The position numbers and the translations under genes are program-made. The notes under the pieces were generated by a model that saw only the letters and a program-made list of their open reading frames with translations, had not been told where the DNA came from and ran no database searches. This document shows positions 1 to 11,192 of a stretch of DNA of 64,000 bases, in pieces. Within the stretch, counting starts at the first letter, position 1, and each line of letters starts with the position of its first letter. The stretch comes from Anadara kagoshimensis. Lineage: Eukaryota; Mollusca; Bivalvia; Arcoida; Arcidae. The stretch covers positions 29,279,674-29,343,673 of the forward strand of contig CM037861.1 in the NCBI GenBank assembly GCA_021292105.1, read 5' to 3'.

Positions 1-94
1 TATTTTTTAATACTTACAGCTACGAAATATCTTTAATTATAATGAGTATATTCATATATATTAAATGGAATGATGTTCCATTACATTAAATGAA

Positions 95-216
95 CGATGA
101 GATGTGGTGGGTGTAGCTAGATTCCGGAACGCCCGCCTCACCACCCTGACGGAACTTCACGCGTTTAACCTATTTCCCAGATTGAAAGTTTTTACTTTGC
201 TTTTCAATTGTAGTTG
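95..216 (+). mobile_element. Family A retroelement 3' end
   Basis: GGTGGGTGTAGCTAG (end of the frame), CCGCCTCACCACCCTGACGG, CACGCGTTTAACC and the hairpin region GAAAGTTTTTACTTTGC. Followed at 243-290 by an inverted fragment of the same tail. Confidence 0.7.
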
Positions 217-242
217 GTGCTAATATACCGATATCGATATCG

Positions 243-290
243 ATTGATGTCCAAATCAAAATCTAGAAGCAAAGTAAAAACTTCTAAACA
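243..290 (-). mobile_element. Family A tail fragment, inverted
   Basis: TGATGTCCAAATCAAAATCT and AGAAGCAAAGTAAAAACTTC are the reverse of the family tail. With 95-216 it forms an inverted pair around ATATCGATATCGAT. Confidence 0.55.
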
Positions 291-458
291 CTTTACACAC
301 TAATCACTAACAACAAATACATAAACCTTACCTAAATACTATGTGTAGAAATTGACTAAATGGCATTGTACTCAAGTTATTTTTGCCAAATACGATTGGT
401 CGAGAAGAAAAGTGTACGCCATAAGCTTGTTGGGTCGTATATTGTTCTTAGTGGCATG

Positions 459-607
459 CAGTCAACCCTGTCTATAAAGGCCACCCAAGGGAACCAGAAA
501 AGTGGCCATTATATACAGGATCAAATTCAAATAACATAAATAAAAACAATTTGGATACAATTCTGCAGGTCTTTATAAGCAAGTGACCCTTATATAGAGG
601 TGGACTG
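459..607 (+). mobile_element. MITE copy 1 (CAGTCAAACC-type ends, degraded)
   Basis: Reads CAGTCAACCCTG, CTATAAAGGCCACCCAAGGGAACC and, at the far end, TTATATAGAGGTGGACTG followed by TA. It matches the intact 54.4-kb copy throughout but both ends are mutated and the left TA is lost. Confidence 0.7.
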
Positions 608-654
608 TATTTTAGACTTATCGTATCACTTAACTTTCTCATACGGATTGCTCA

Positions 655-890
655 GTTAAAAACTCCATTTTGAGTGGACAATTCAATATTTTCAATTACA
701 TATTACACCAGTGTTAGTTTTACAGCACTAGACGGTCGTTTCGGAATTCAATTCTTCATCAGTAAGTATTGCTTGGACCAAATTTGTGACACAATTTTTA
801 AAGGGGTTAAAACATATCTAAAGGGCTCAATTTTTTTTAAACCTAATTCAGCTTTGTATGAAGGAGCATACTTGCAATTTTGAAGATTTT
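655..890. repeat. Interspersed repeat family B
   Basis: TTACAGCACTAGACGGTCGTTT, CAATTCTTCATCAG, TGCTTGGACCAAATTTGTGA and GAAGGAGCATACTTGC. The same order of boxes recurs at 34535, 43565, 44540 and 47770. Confidence 0.65.
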
Positions 891-1234
891 ACGATAACTT
901 ATCACCAATGACAAATTTTAGCTAACATTATATTGGGAAATAATATGTTCTTTTGTCGATATCGCTCTTTTAACAACTTCGTTATAGTCACCTGATGGTT
1001 TTGTGTGTTGCATAAAAGACACCGAAAAATTAGGCTAAAATAGACGACATTATTAATTCACAAAAAAAGTTTTTCAACTGAATTGCTTGTCTGCGGTTAA
1101 TTTCTTGATGCGATAAAAAGAAAGAATAAAAATTGCATGGTTCTTTGTATTATTTACCTTATTATGCATGAATTGAGGGTCTAGGTATTTTATGAAACAA
1201 AACAAAAAGATACAAATATATATATAGTGTAAGG

Positions 1235-1600
1235 CTTGTTTCCATTACAGTAGCTTTATACATCGAAGCTAGCTGCTTACACATAGTTTGTTGACCCAAG
1301 AATATTGCAGGCCTAGGCAAAGCAGGTCTCTTAAAAAGTTTTATGGCCGTCATCACAGTATTGTTGATACGTTTGGTGTCCCTGTGTCCAGAATTGCCCT
1401 GGACATATTTGACGTCCCGTAGTTCCATGTTCCTTTCAATCAATTTTGATAACACACGTGGAGGGTGTAGCTAGCTAAACTTCCGGAGCACCTGGCTTCA
1501 CTTCCCTGGTTCACGTGTTTAACCTGACTTGTCAGTTTCAAAGTTTTTACTTTGCTTTTGGAAGATGAATCAGATATGGATTAATATGTTTGATTTTATT
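1235..1600 (+). mobile_element. Family A retroelement, coding end plus 3' UTR
   Basis: Carries the decayed end of the coding region (GTCTCTTAAAAAGTTTTATGG, GGTGTCCCTGTGTCCAGAATTG, TAGTTCCATGTTCC) to GGAGGGTGTAGCTAG at about 1471. The UTR with hairpin CAAAGTTTTTACTTTG and GATATGGATTAATATGTTTG follows. In-frame stops make it dead. Confidence 0.8.
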
Positions 1601-1679
1601 ATTAATACATTGTTTATAATATCTCCGATCCAACATTACTTTTTATCTGACTTTCCATAGTCCGATGTTGCTTTTATTC

Positions 1680-1855
1680 TCAGTTACGGTTACACACGTA
1701 GCGAGTGAATCCAGCTAATCAGGAAGCTCTTGCTCTTTCGCAGCACCCGGTCTCGATTCCCTAATAGAGTTCTCGTCTGTTAATTTATTTGTCAGTTTCA
1801 ATGTTTTTACTTTGCTTTTGGATTGTGATTATGGTGTGGATTGGTGTGTCTGTTC
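1680..1855 (+). mobile_element. Family A retroelement 3' end
   Basis: GGTTACACACGTAGCGAGTG, GCAGCACCCGGTCTCGATTCCC, GTCAGTTTCAATGTTTTTAC, TGGATTGTGATTATGG. One stem base of the hairpin is mutated. Lies about 100 bases after the previous copy in the same orientation. Confidence 0.75.
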
Positions 1856-2170
1856 TTTTTCGATAAACATGCACATGAAACACGATTTGGAGCGCAAGTT
1901 ACACAACAGTGTAGAAATTGATCAACGTGGGAGTTAGGAGTGTTGTGCATGGATGAAGGTGGTAATATGATAATTGTCGTGCTAATATTGCAAAAGGTTA
2001 ACTTTATTATAAGAAAGAAAGTGTTAAAGTTGCTAGACGTTCGACTGAATTTGTAGAAGATGTGGAGGTTGATACATTATCCAACTGAAAGAGAGAAAGA
2101 CACAATGATTACCAAACGTAGAGGGTCTATGCGTACTAAACCTTCTTCAGTACTCATGAAAAAAAATCAC

Positions 2171-2460
2171 TGCGGTAGCTCAGTTGGTAGAGAGCTCGCT
2201 GCGTAAGTGGGAGTATGTGGGTACGAACCGCGGCCAGGTCTGACCCAAAACTTGAAAGTGGGCAGTGACTGTTTTTATCGCCAAGCACTCGGTATTATGA
2301 AATGAAAGTCACGGTTCTTTAAGATGGGAACTTAAAATAAAACGAGGTCCCGTGCAACGTACAGGAAAAATTCTTCACTTTCGCCTATAGCTGGCAACGT
2401 CTCGATATAAGTGCAATATTCTTGACTGAGACGTTAAACACCATTACTCACTCACTCAGT
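2171..2460 (+). mobile_element. tRNA-derived SINE, family 1
   Basis: Promoter A box TAGCTCAGTTGGTAGAG and a damaged B box (GGGTACGAACC), then the body (GTCTGACCCAAAACTTGAAAG, CGCCAAGCACTCGG, ATGAAAGTCACGGTTCTTT) and the 3' part (CGCCTATAGCTGGC, CTCGATATAAGTG, TTGACTGAGACGTTAAACACC). A CTCA simple tail follows. There is a ~40-base internal deletion around the expected GATAAAGAACCCTGCTG box. Confidence 0.85.
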
Positions 2461-2867
2461 CAGTCTTAATATATAGTAAGAGATTCTGCCTGAAATGATA
2501 TTAATAAAGTGCTTGTTTCTGGTAGTATATCGGAGAATCTTATTTATCTCAGAACTAGTTTTACTAATATGACATTCTGAAATCATATGAAAGTTCTTGA
2601 ATGTTTTGGTATCAATTTAAATGAGAAATAACTTTCTTACTTGACTTGGATTCTATTGAAAACTATTATAGTAATCAACTGACAAAATTTATTTACCATA
2701 TGTCCAGGAATTTGAGAGTAAGTGAATTGAATTGGGTTTTACGTTCTAGTCAGAAATATTTCACTTTTATTAGGACAAAACCAGCTATAGGTGAAGTGAC
2801 AGATTATTTAAACTCTGCAATACGCTTCTAGCAATATGAAAGAAACGTTATTTAACGTGCTACCTTT

Positions 2868-3012
2868 ATCGTGACACGGGGCATTTATTTTAAGGTCTCT
2901 TCCGAACGAAACCATGACTAAAACTGGGTGTTTGGCAAAAGAAAAGTAAATACAAGTCTCCGATCAGGATTCGAAACCTGATTTCCCACACACGGAACAA
3001 GCAATTTACAGC
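2868..3012 (-). mobile_element. tRNA-SINE family 1, 5'-half fragment
   Basis: Minus-strand copy with the CGTGACACGGGG and AACCATGACT boxes and a B box seen as GATTCGAAACCTG on the plus strand. It lacks the 3' half and abuts the next SINE copy at 3013. Confidence 0.65.
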
Positions 3013-3318
3013 TGAGTTGAGTAATGATGTTTAAACTCCCAGTCAAGAATGTTTTACTTATATCGAGACGTCGCCAGCTAAAGGCGAAGGTGCAGAAATT
3101 TTGCCTGTGCGTTGCGCTGATGACATTATACATCAGGGTTCTTTATCGTGCCAAGCCTACCAAGACACGGGGCATCGTTTATTTTAAGATCCCATCCGAA
3201 AGAACCGTGACTTTCATTTCGTAATGCCGAGTGCTTGGCGAAACAACGGTCACTTCCCACGAACCCACGACCTCCCACTTACGTAGCAAGCACTCTACCA
3301 ATTGAACTACCGCAGTGG
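3013..3318 (-). mobile_element. tRNA-SINE family 1, near full length
   Basis: On the plus strand it runs from GAGTTGAGTAATGATGTTTAAAC to ACTACCGCAGTGG, with all central boxes including GGTTCTTTATCGTGCC. The body next to the B box is shortened, so GGTCTGACCC is missing. Confidence 0.85.
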
Positions 3319-4079
3319 CAATTTACAAACTGAGCTACCATATGTGAGCCATTCAATAATTTATACTAATGTTGAAGATATAACAGAAATCTCACACGAA
3401 TTTATTTACCGTAAAATATCCATGTTCTTTTTTTTTTACATAAGCTGCCTGTGGAGGATTGGATTGTACAATTTTTATTTGTATCATACAGCTTGTTAAT
3501 TCACATATTTTTTATTAAACCCGAGACGGCGTCAATAAATTTGAAATTCAAAACAAGATATCAAATTTAACTAAACTCATTTTATTTTTAGATTAGAACA
3601 TTGGCGGTTTTTATTATTTTATCGTTTAATCGTGTGTAAAATAGAATTTTAAATGAAATTTCAGTTTTTGTAATATCCAATGCAATCAATGCCTAACAAC
3701 AATACAGATTAGACATAAGACAACACAAACAAAAGAAACGTAAAGTAGCATAAATAAATTTGAAATTAAATTGATAACGCGATTTAGTTTTTTAAAATTT
3801 AAGAAAAAAATACATGTATAAATAAACAAAGAAATAAAAAAAATAAATAAATATATATATATATATATATATGAATAAATGTAAAATAAAACTTGTTGGA
3901 AAAAGGAATTCAGTTATATCTGATTGATTTATTGTTTCATTGGATATGGTTTTATGTCAAGAATATTTCACTTATGTAAGTACTTTGAATATGTACAGGG
4001 CTATGTGTAGGAATGGTTCATTAAATAACCTCATCTGCTGTTACACAGTGACCCAGTTTTAATGTCTCTTCTGAATGGA

Positions 4080-4381
4080 CCACTGCGGTAGCTCAGTTGG
4101 TAGAGTGCTCGCTCTGTAGGTGGGTCTGATCCAAGACTTGAAAGTGGTAGTGACTGTTCTTTCGCCACGCACTCGCAATTCGAAAGTCACGGTTCTTTTG
4201 GATAAGAAATAAACGAGGTCCCGTGTCGTGGTAGGCTTAGCACGATAAAGAACTCTGCTGTATAATGTCACTAGCGCAACGCATATGCAAAATTCCTGCA
4301 CCTTCGCCTATAGCTGGTCACATCTCAATATAAGGGAAATATTCTTGACTGGGACGTTAAACACCATTACTCAACTCAACG
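4080..4381 (+). mobile_element. tRNA-SINE family 1, B box deleted
   Basis: Starts CACTGCGGTAGCTCAGTTGG and keeps the body and 3' tail to TTAAACACCATTACTCAACTC. The segment between the anticodon region and GTCTGATCC is missing, so the internal promoter is broken. Its 3' end lies about 465 bases upstream of the TMEM26-like start codon. Confidence 0.85.
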
Positions 4382-4512
4382 CAACTTTTCCAAATGCCCG
4401 ATGACTTTCATTTCTGATTGCCCAGTGACTGGCAAATAGTCATTGCCTTTTTTCAAGTTTTGGTTCGACCCCTTACCTCTCCCATACAGAACGAGCGACT
4501 GCATCACCATAC
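4382..4512 (-). mobile_element. tRNA-SINE family 1, 5' fragment
   Basis: Directly follows the plus-strand copy, in the opposite orientation (tail to tail). It retains TGACTTTCATTTC, TCAAGTTTTGG, GGTTCGACCCC and AACGAGCGACTG boxes, heavily mutated. Confidence 0.6.
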
Positions 4513-4794
4513 AGTGGTAAATCTTTACAGCGTAAAACCAACAAAGCGGATGTTGGTTTCACTCGCAATCTTTAAAAGGTCTATATTTTAAGTATTGCCA
4601 AGTTAAGATTGCGGTTTTAAAGTTCAATAAAATTAAATCTTCATTTTGCCCTTATCGTTGCGTATACATTTTCTTTACATACACATGGTGTGAGATGCAT
4701 GAACGACTTCAAAATGATAAGAAAAGCAGACGATACCTTGTATTCCACCCGCTGTGTTGCATTCATTGTTAGCCCGCCAAAATGGATATAACCT

Positions 4795-4802
4795 TATAAA
4801 AG
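4795..4802 (+). promoter_or_regulatory. TATA-like box upstream of the TMEM26-like gene
   Basis: TATAAAAG lies 44 bases before the start codon. If used, transcription would begin near 4825, giving a very short leader and bypassing the ATG at 4821. That ATG opens a five-codon upstream frame (4821-4838, stop TGA). AT-rich surroundings make chance occurrence likely. Confidence 0.3.
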
Positions 4803-4845
4803 AACAGTGGTGAGAATACAATGGACACAAGAGTTTGAGAGAACC

Positions 4846-5051
4846 ATGAACGAAAAGTTGACCACTATTTGCAATATAGTGAACGCCGTAACTGTTAGGA
4901 TTTTGTTGTTACTACACAGTTTGTTTATTGTATGGAGAGCCGCAGATGTCCAAAATAATAACTGGTACTGGCTACTAGGGCTTACAAATCTACTGCTGAT
5001 ATCAGAGACTGTGTTTAGAGTAGTCAAAAGAAAGGGCCAGGAAGGAAAATG
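4846..5051 (+). CDS. TMEM26: TMEM26-like exon 1
   Basis: Encodes residues 1-68 plus two bases of the split tryptophan codon. The start is the ATG at 4846 (context gaaccATGa). The frame is open a little further upstream to 4807, but with no ATG there. The exon ends in aaaATG followed by the donor GTAAGAA at 5052. It holds the first two membrane segments and the basic stretch KRKGQEGK. In vertebrate TMEM26 the equivalent exon also ends just at a K-W pair, which supports the join. Confidence 0.85.
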
Positions 5052-8000
5052 GTAAGAACACGCAGATAAAAAATTGCCGAATGGTGTTTTAGTTTATTTG
5101 TATAAAAGGGATGGTGGTACCGTGGTGGTTAGGTTGTTTAAAGTGCGCGCTTACGTATCTTAGCGGCTCTCGATGACCAAGCGAATCCAACTTGGGACAT
5201 ATCCTAGTGTTAGTAAGGTTATTATCAGTTCGCTGGCTGAGGGTAGGTGGTTTTCTTCGGGAACTCAGGTTTTCTCTACCATTCTTAAACTGACCGCCTC
5301 GATATAAGTAGAAACATATTTACTAGGGGGATACATAATAATATATATCAGCTTTATCTCTTGTACAATTATTAAGATTTGAAATATTGAGGTCAAATAG
5401 ATTGCTGTCTCGTCCGAAAAATGCGAACTCGCGCATTCAAAATGTTGGATACACTTACCTATCATCTTAAAGTATTAGTTACACGTGTTTTAATTCAATA
5501 AACGGAGCAATGAAGGGTGAATAATGTTTTTTTCTGCCAGCTGCAGATTGTACAGTATTTATTAGATCAGCGTTGTACTAAGGCACATTTACAACTGCCC
5601 CTACAGTACAAAGTGCGTTATTTAACATAATGACGTAGTCCTTGCTGTTTCATATAAAACCTCCGATATAGTTCCCACAGCAGTGGATTCGTTTTTCTGA
5701 ATAGGTCACGTGCAATGATATCAGTGATGGATTAGATTAAGTTTTTTTTAATTTGAAATCTGTTTTGTTTAAACTTCTGTCATTTCGTTATTATTTTTTA
5801 TAATTATTTAACATAATAATGTACGCGTCAGTGAATATTATATTTTATTATATCGTATGCATGATGCACGTCAGATTGATAAAAGATAACTATGGTTAAA
5901 ATTGAAATTTGTACTTTAAAATTGCAGTACATAGAACTTATAGTCGGTCACGTAACTCTCATTAGCACATAAGTATATAGCACACAGACAGAAGGTTATG
6001 TGAATGCAAGATATTAATCATCATTAATATATACATATATAAAGAATCATTATATTGTGTTAAGTAGGCCTTGATCTTAATCTTGACTACTTCACCAATT
6101 AAAAGGCACTCCGTGTAATCAGGACTAACTGCATGGTAGGCCATATGTAGCCGGATATAAAAAATTCTATAATGTTTTTTTATGTGTATGTGAACATTGA
6201 ATTTTTATATGTGACACTTAAATAAAACACATTATTATTATTATTTATTATCATTATTTTTATTATGTAAAATGTGTGTACTGTTTGAAGCTTGACGTGG
6301 ATGCGCGATATCAATCATCATAAAATATAATTCTAAATAAAGAATCATTACATTTTATTCAGTAGGCTATGTATAAATCTTAACTACTTCACCAATTAGA
6401 AGGCACGCTGTGTAATCGTGACTACTGTATGTAAAATGGGTTTACATCTTGACCCAGTTTTTCGAAGCCTAATTATTTTCATCAGTGATTAACGCAATAA
6501 AAATCAACGTATCATTATTGAATCAACAATATTTTTTTTATAGCAATTTGCTTTAATTTGACGAAATTCTATATATTTTCGAATTCGTCATCTTTAATTT
6601 CACAACATATTGGAATATGCAAAATTTAAATTTCAACTAACCAATTGATTAAACTTGCCCCTGGAATTGATTTGACTCTGTGGTTTACATCATTCCATAT
6701 CGTGTTGTGTTCTTGTTTCGTATGGCTTTTGTTTGCTTCAAGATTGTTTTAGTTTTTCTTAGTTGTTTTAATTTTTTCTTGATCGTTGTAGTTTAATATG
6801 GGTTGTTGGAGTTTGTGATTTTTTTGTTTGTTGTTAGTTTATCTGTGTTGTAGATTAACTGGGTTGTTGTGGTTTGTTATATTTGTTCGTTGTAAGTTTA
6901 ATCTGGATCGGTGTAGTTTATTATGGGTTGTTGCAGTTTGTAATTTTTTGTTTGTTGTTAATTTATCTGTGTTGTAGATTTAACTGGGTTGTTGTAGTTT
7001 GTTATATTTGTTCGTTGTAAGTTTAATCTGGGTCGGTGTAGTTTATTATGGGTTGTTGCAGTTTGTAATTTTTTGTTTGTTGTTAGTTTATCTGTGTTGT
7101 AGATTTAACTGGGTTGTTGTGGTTTGTTATATTTGTTCGTTGTAAGTTTAATCTGGGTCGGTGTAGTTTATTATGGGTTGTTGCAGTTTGTAATTTTTTG
7201 TTTGTTGTTTGTGTATCTGTGTTGTAGATTTAACTGGGTTGTTGTGGTTTGTTATATTTGTTCGTTGTAAGTTTAATCTGGGTCGGTGTAGTTTATTATG
7301 GGTTGTTGCAGTTTGTAATTTTTTGTTTGTTGTTAGTTTATCTGTGTTGTAGATTTAACTGGGTTGTTGTGGTTTGTTATATTTGTTCGTTGTAAGTTTA
7401 ATCTGGGTCGGTGTAGTTTATTATGGGTTGTTGCAGTTTGTAATTTTTGTTTGTTGTTAGTTTATCTGTGTTGTAGATTTAACTGGGTTGTTGTGGTTTG
7501 TTATATTTGTTCGTTGTAAGTTTAATCTGGGTCGGTGTAGTTTATTATGGGTTGTTGCAGTTTGTAATTTTTTGTTTGTTGTTAGTTTATCTGTGTTGTA
7601 GATTTAACTGGGTTGTTGTGGTTTGTTATATTTGTTCGTTGTAAGTTTAATCTGGGTCGGTGTAGTTTATTATGGGTTGTTGCAGTTTGTAATTTTTTGT
7701 TTGTTGTTAGTTTATCTGTGTTGTAGATTTAACTGGGTTGTTGTGGTTTGTTATATTTGTTCGTTGTAAGTTTAATCTGGGTCGGTGTAGTTTATTATGG
7801 GTTGTTGCAGTTTGTAATTTTTTGTTTGTTGTTAGTTTATCTGTGTTGTAGATTTAACTGGGTTGTTGTGGTTTGTTATTGGTTTTGTTCTTGGTTCTGG
7901 TTTATTGTGTTCTGCTTTATCGTAGTTTTTATACGCCCATGTAACGGGACATATGATGGTATGACGTTGTCCGTCCGTCCGTCTGTCTGTTTGTCCTACG

Positions 8001-11000
8001 TTTACATTTTTCTTTTCCGGGCCATATTTTTCGACTTGATGAGGATATCAAGATGAAACTTAATTATGGGAAGGCGGCGTGTTGCGTTTGCAATTTAGGT
8101 CCAAGTATTGAAGGTCAAAGTCACAGGTTGAGTTCAAAGGTAAAAAAGGACTTAATGCAAGAAATTTTTTATCTTTCATTTAATTCATTTCATATTTTGT
8201 ATGGATTTACAACAAGTAATAATGTTAAAAACATATAGAACGGGTTTTTATGTCGCATTTCAATTTTTCAGAATTTGAATTAAGGTTCTTTGTATCTAGT
8301 TTCTGGTATCTTGTGTTTAATTCTTTGTGGGTGCAACTTGTCCGAGAGTTTTTGACTTATTATTTTGAAATTTATCAGGTGTTATAGGGGTCATATGAAG
8401 ATGCCCATATTGTAAAATCAAAATGCTGCATGACGTTTTTCAGGAGTTATAGCCCTTTGAGTTCCAAATAAGGATGTAATGTAAAAACACAATAACTTTT
8501 ATATTTTTCATTTAATTCCTTTTAAAATAGGTATGGTTTCACAACACGCATTAATGTTTAACATATAAAACAGGTTTTTGTATCGCATTTCAACTTTCCG
8601 CAAAATTTTAGTTAATGGTCTTTACATTCATTTTCTCGTGTATTGTGTTCATTTCTTTTCTGGGTGTAACTAGTCCCACAGTTTTCAACTGAATGCTTTT
8701 TAGGTTGGCATGTGTGATGGGGATTACATGAAGATGTGCACATCATTAAATGAATGTTCTACATGAATTTTTATCTCCTCGTATTCATATTCATGTTTAC
8801 ATTATAGACATTCACTGGCGTATATTTCCCCGATCAGCGGTGCTCTTGTTCTGGTTTGTTTTGGTCGGTTCCTGCTTGATTTAGCTTATGGTTATTGTAG
8901 CTTGTTCTTAGCCGTTCCTAAGTTATATATTCGTCTTGATTGTTTTATTGTATTCTTTATTGTTTTGTTTTTTTTCTTTAGTTGTTTCAGTTTGTTGTTT
9001 GTTGGTGTTTTTCCTTGGAATTGTATCTTTTGGTTACTGTATCTTGTCCTAAGTTTTTGTGGTTGAAGTAGTTTGTTCACGTTTGTTTTAGATTATTATT
9101 GTATCGTATAGTTCGTTCTTGGTTGTAGTTTTATTCAGCGTTGTAATAGTTTATTCTTCGTGGTTATAGTTTTATAGTTCATTTTAGGTGTTGTAATTTC
9201 TCCTTGTTTTAAAATCACTGTGGTAGATTGCTCGCTCCGTAAGTGGGAGGTCGTAGGTTCAAACCCTGATCGAGTCTGACCCAAAACTTAAAAGTGGGTA
9301 ATGACTTGTCTTCTTTCGTTAAGCACTTGGATTACGAAATGAAAGTCACAGTTTTTTCGGATATGAACTTAAAATAAACGAGGTCTTGTGTCACGGTAGG
9401 CGTGTAACGATAAAACACCTGCTGTATAATGCCATCAGCGCAACCACAGGCAAAATTTCTGCACCTTCATCTATAGCTGGCGACGTCTTAATAAAAGCGA
9501 AATATTCTTGACTGGAACGTTAAACATCATTACTCAACATAACGTCTTGTTTTTATTGGCTGTTCTCAAGTATATATTGTTGAATTTTAAAATGTTATAT
9601 TTTAATTTAAAACTTAAAATGAAGATGTACAGTTAATGCATGCTTTTCTTATACATGCACTGCTCTGTTCTGCTCTCATCATGTCATTCATGACAAGTAA
9701 AGATTCAATAAAAAAGATAATGTACTGCATTGTAACAGTATGCATGTACTAACAGAAGCTGGTTGAATTTATCCACCTTCACCAAAGGTTCTAAAAGCGT
9801 CCGGAATTTTAAATAGCATCTTTTGAATAGATTAATTTCCTCAAGTGTTCACGATGGCTTTTAAGCACGGAATTTGTACTCTTACTCCATTATTCTGAGA
9901 ACATGAATAAAATAAAATTATATAAAAAAAGAAATCGGTCTTTTCATGGAAACCGATTAGATTACTAACTAGAAATTATAGTGACCAAAAACTGAACTTT
10001 TATCTTTATTGAATTACTTTTGCTATATTTCGCTTCATTTTAGTTAAACAAATCTAAGGGAGCACATTATATTTTAAGCACATATCAATGGTCAATAATC
10101 CAAGAATGTTTGGTTAATATATTAAATTATATTCAATGTGACTGTGTGACCGTGAGTATCAATAATTAGGTCAAGTTTAAATTGAAAATTTTATTTTCAG
10201 AGTTCATCGTCTGTTATTTTTGTAAAATTTGAAAAAGTTCCAGATTAAGCACGAACAATTTACTCATCCTTTCGAAATGATAGAAAAAACAAGTTTGGCC
10301 AGATAAAAACCTATGGTGGCATAGAGGTGACACGGAAATTATTGTTGATTTCGCATACTGACGCAAAAGCAATTACGTGCTCAACTACTAGTTACTTTTG
10401 AAAACATTTGCGTGACCATGCGCTAACTTTCGGTCCAGCATTCCTTGACGTTCGCGTGAACATGCAATTTAAAATGTGTATTTTTTGTGACGCCTTTGTG
10501 CCGCCGTACCCTTCGAAAAATACATCAGGAAATTATTCAAAATTTTGACTTGGAATAATCAAGTTGCAGTTAACAAGTTATCTTCCCCTCGATTACTACT
10601 TGAACCACATCATTGAATGCTTTGCTGTCATTATATACAATGAGTCCTGAACCGTGTAACTTTAAGCTATCGTAGTAGAAAAGAATACTAAGTGCCTTGT
10701 TAAATGGACACCAAGACTCTTGTTAAATACCGGTTGGAGTCTGACCAACACTTGAAAAAGGAAGCGACTGTTTTGCCAAGCACTCGCCATTTAGAAATGA
10801 AAGTCATGGGGTCCACCGAACAAGATCTTAAAAACCGGTATGCTCTTCCGTTGTAAAAATATTTACGAAAACATGGCTTTGAAATTTTTGGTTATTTAGA
10901 TAAGAGGAACATCAAATTCTACTTATCTTTACATGCTGTAATCAATCCAGAGGAAGTTATATAAACACATCATGTATGATGATCTGGTCAGCTGAAACCA

Positions 11001-11137
11001 AATGTGGCCAGCGTATCAAATTTCAAAGACCAAAGAAAATTAATACAACACATTGTTGGTATATATTAGGTGTATTAGAATGTAAGAGTCAGATAGGGAT
11101 TATCCTTTGGGCAGAACTAACAGGGGTCAGGATTTAC

Positions 11138-11192
<55 letters not shown>

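Noticed and set aside
2171..2245. tRNA gene suggested by A and B boxes
   Set aside because: The boxes head a ~290-base SINE copy with a body and tail; the cloverleaf is decayed. The same reasoning applies to the other SINE heads, including 29550-29620.
4807..4845. Extension of exon 1 coding to 4807
   Set aside because: No ATG there (it begins GTG); the first in-frame ATG is 4846 and fits the family N terminus.
6790..7880. CRISPR-like regular repeats
   Set aside because: Units are contiguous 125-bp tandem copies without unique spacers, in a eukaryotic intron.
7748..8056. 102-codon open stretch (+)
   Set aside because: It reads through the 125-bp array and into a CCGTCCGTC repeat; composition and periodicity explain the open frame.
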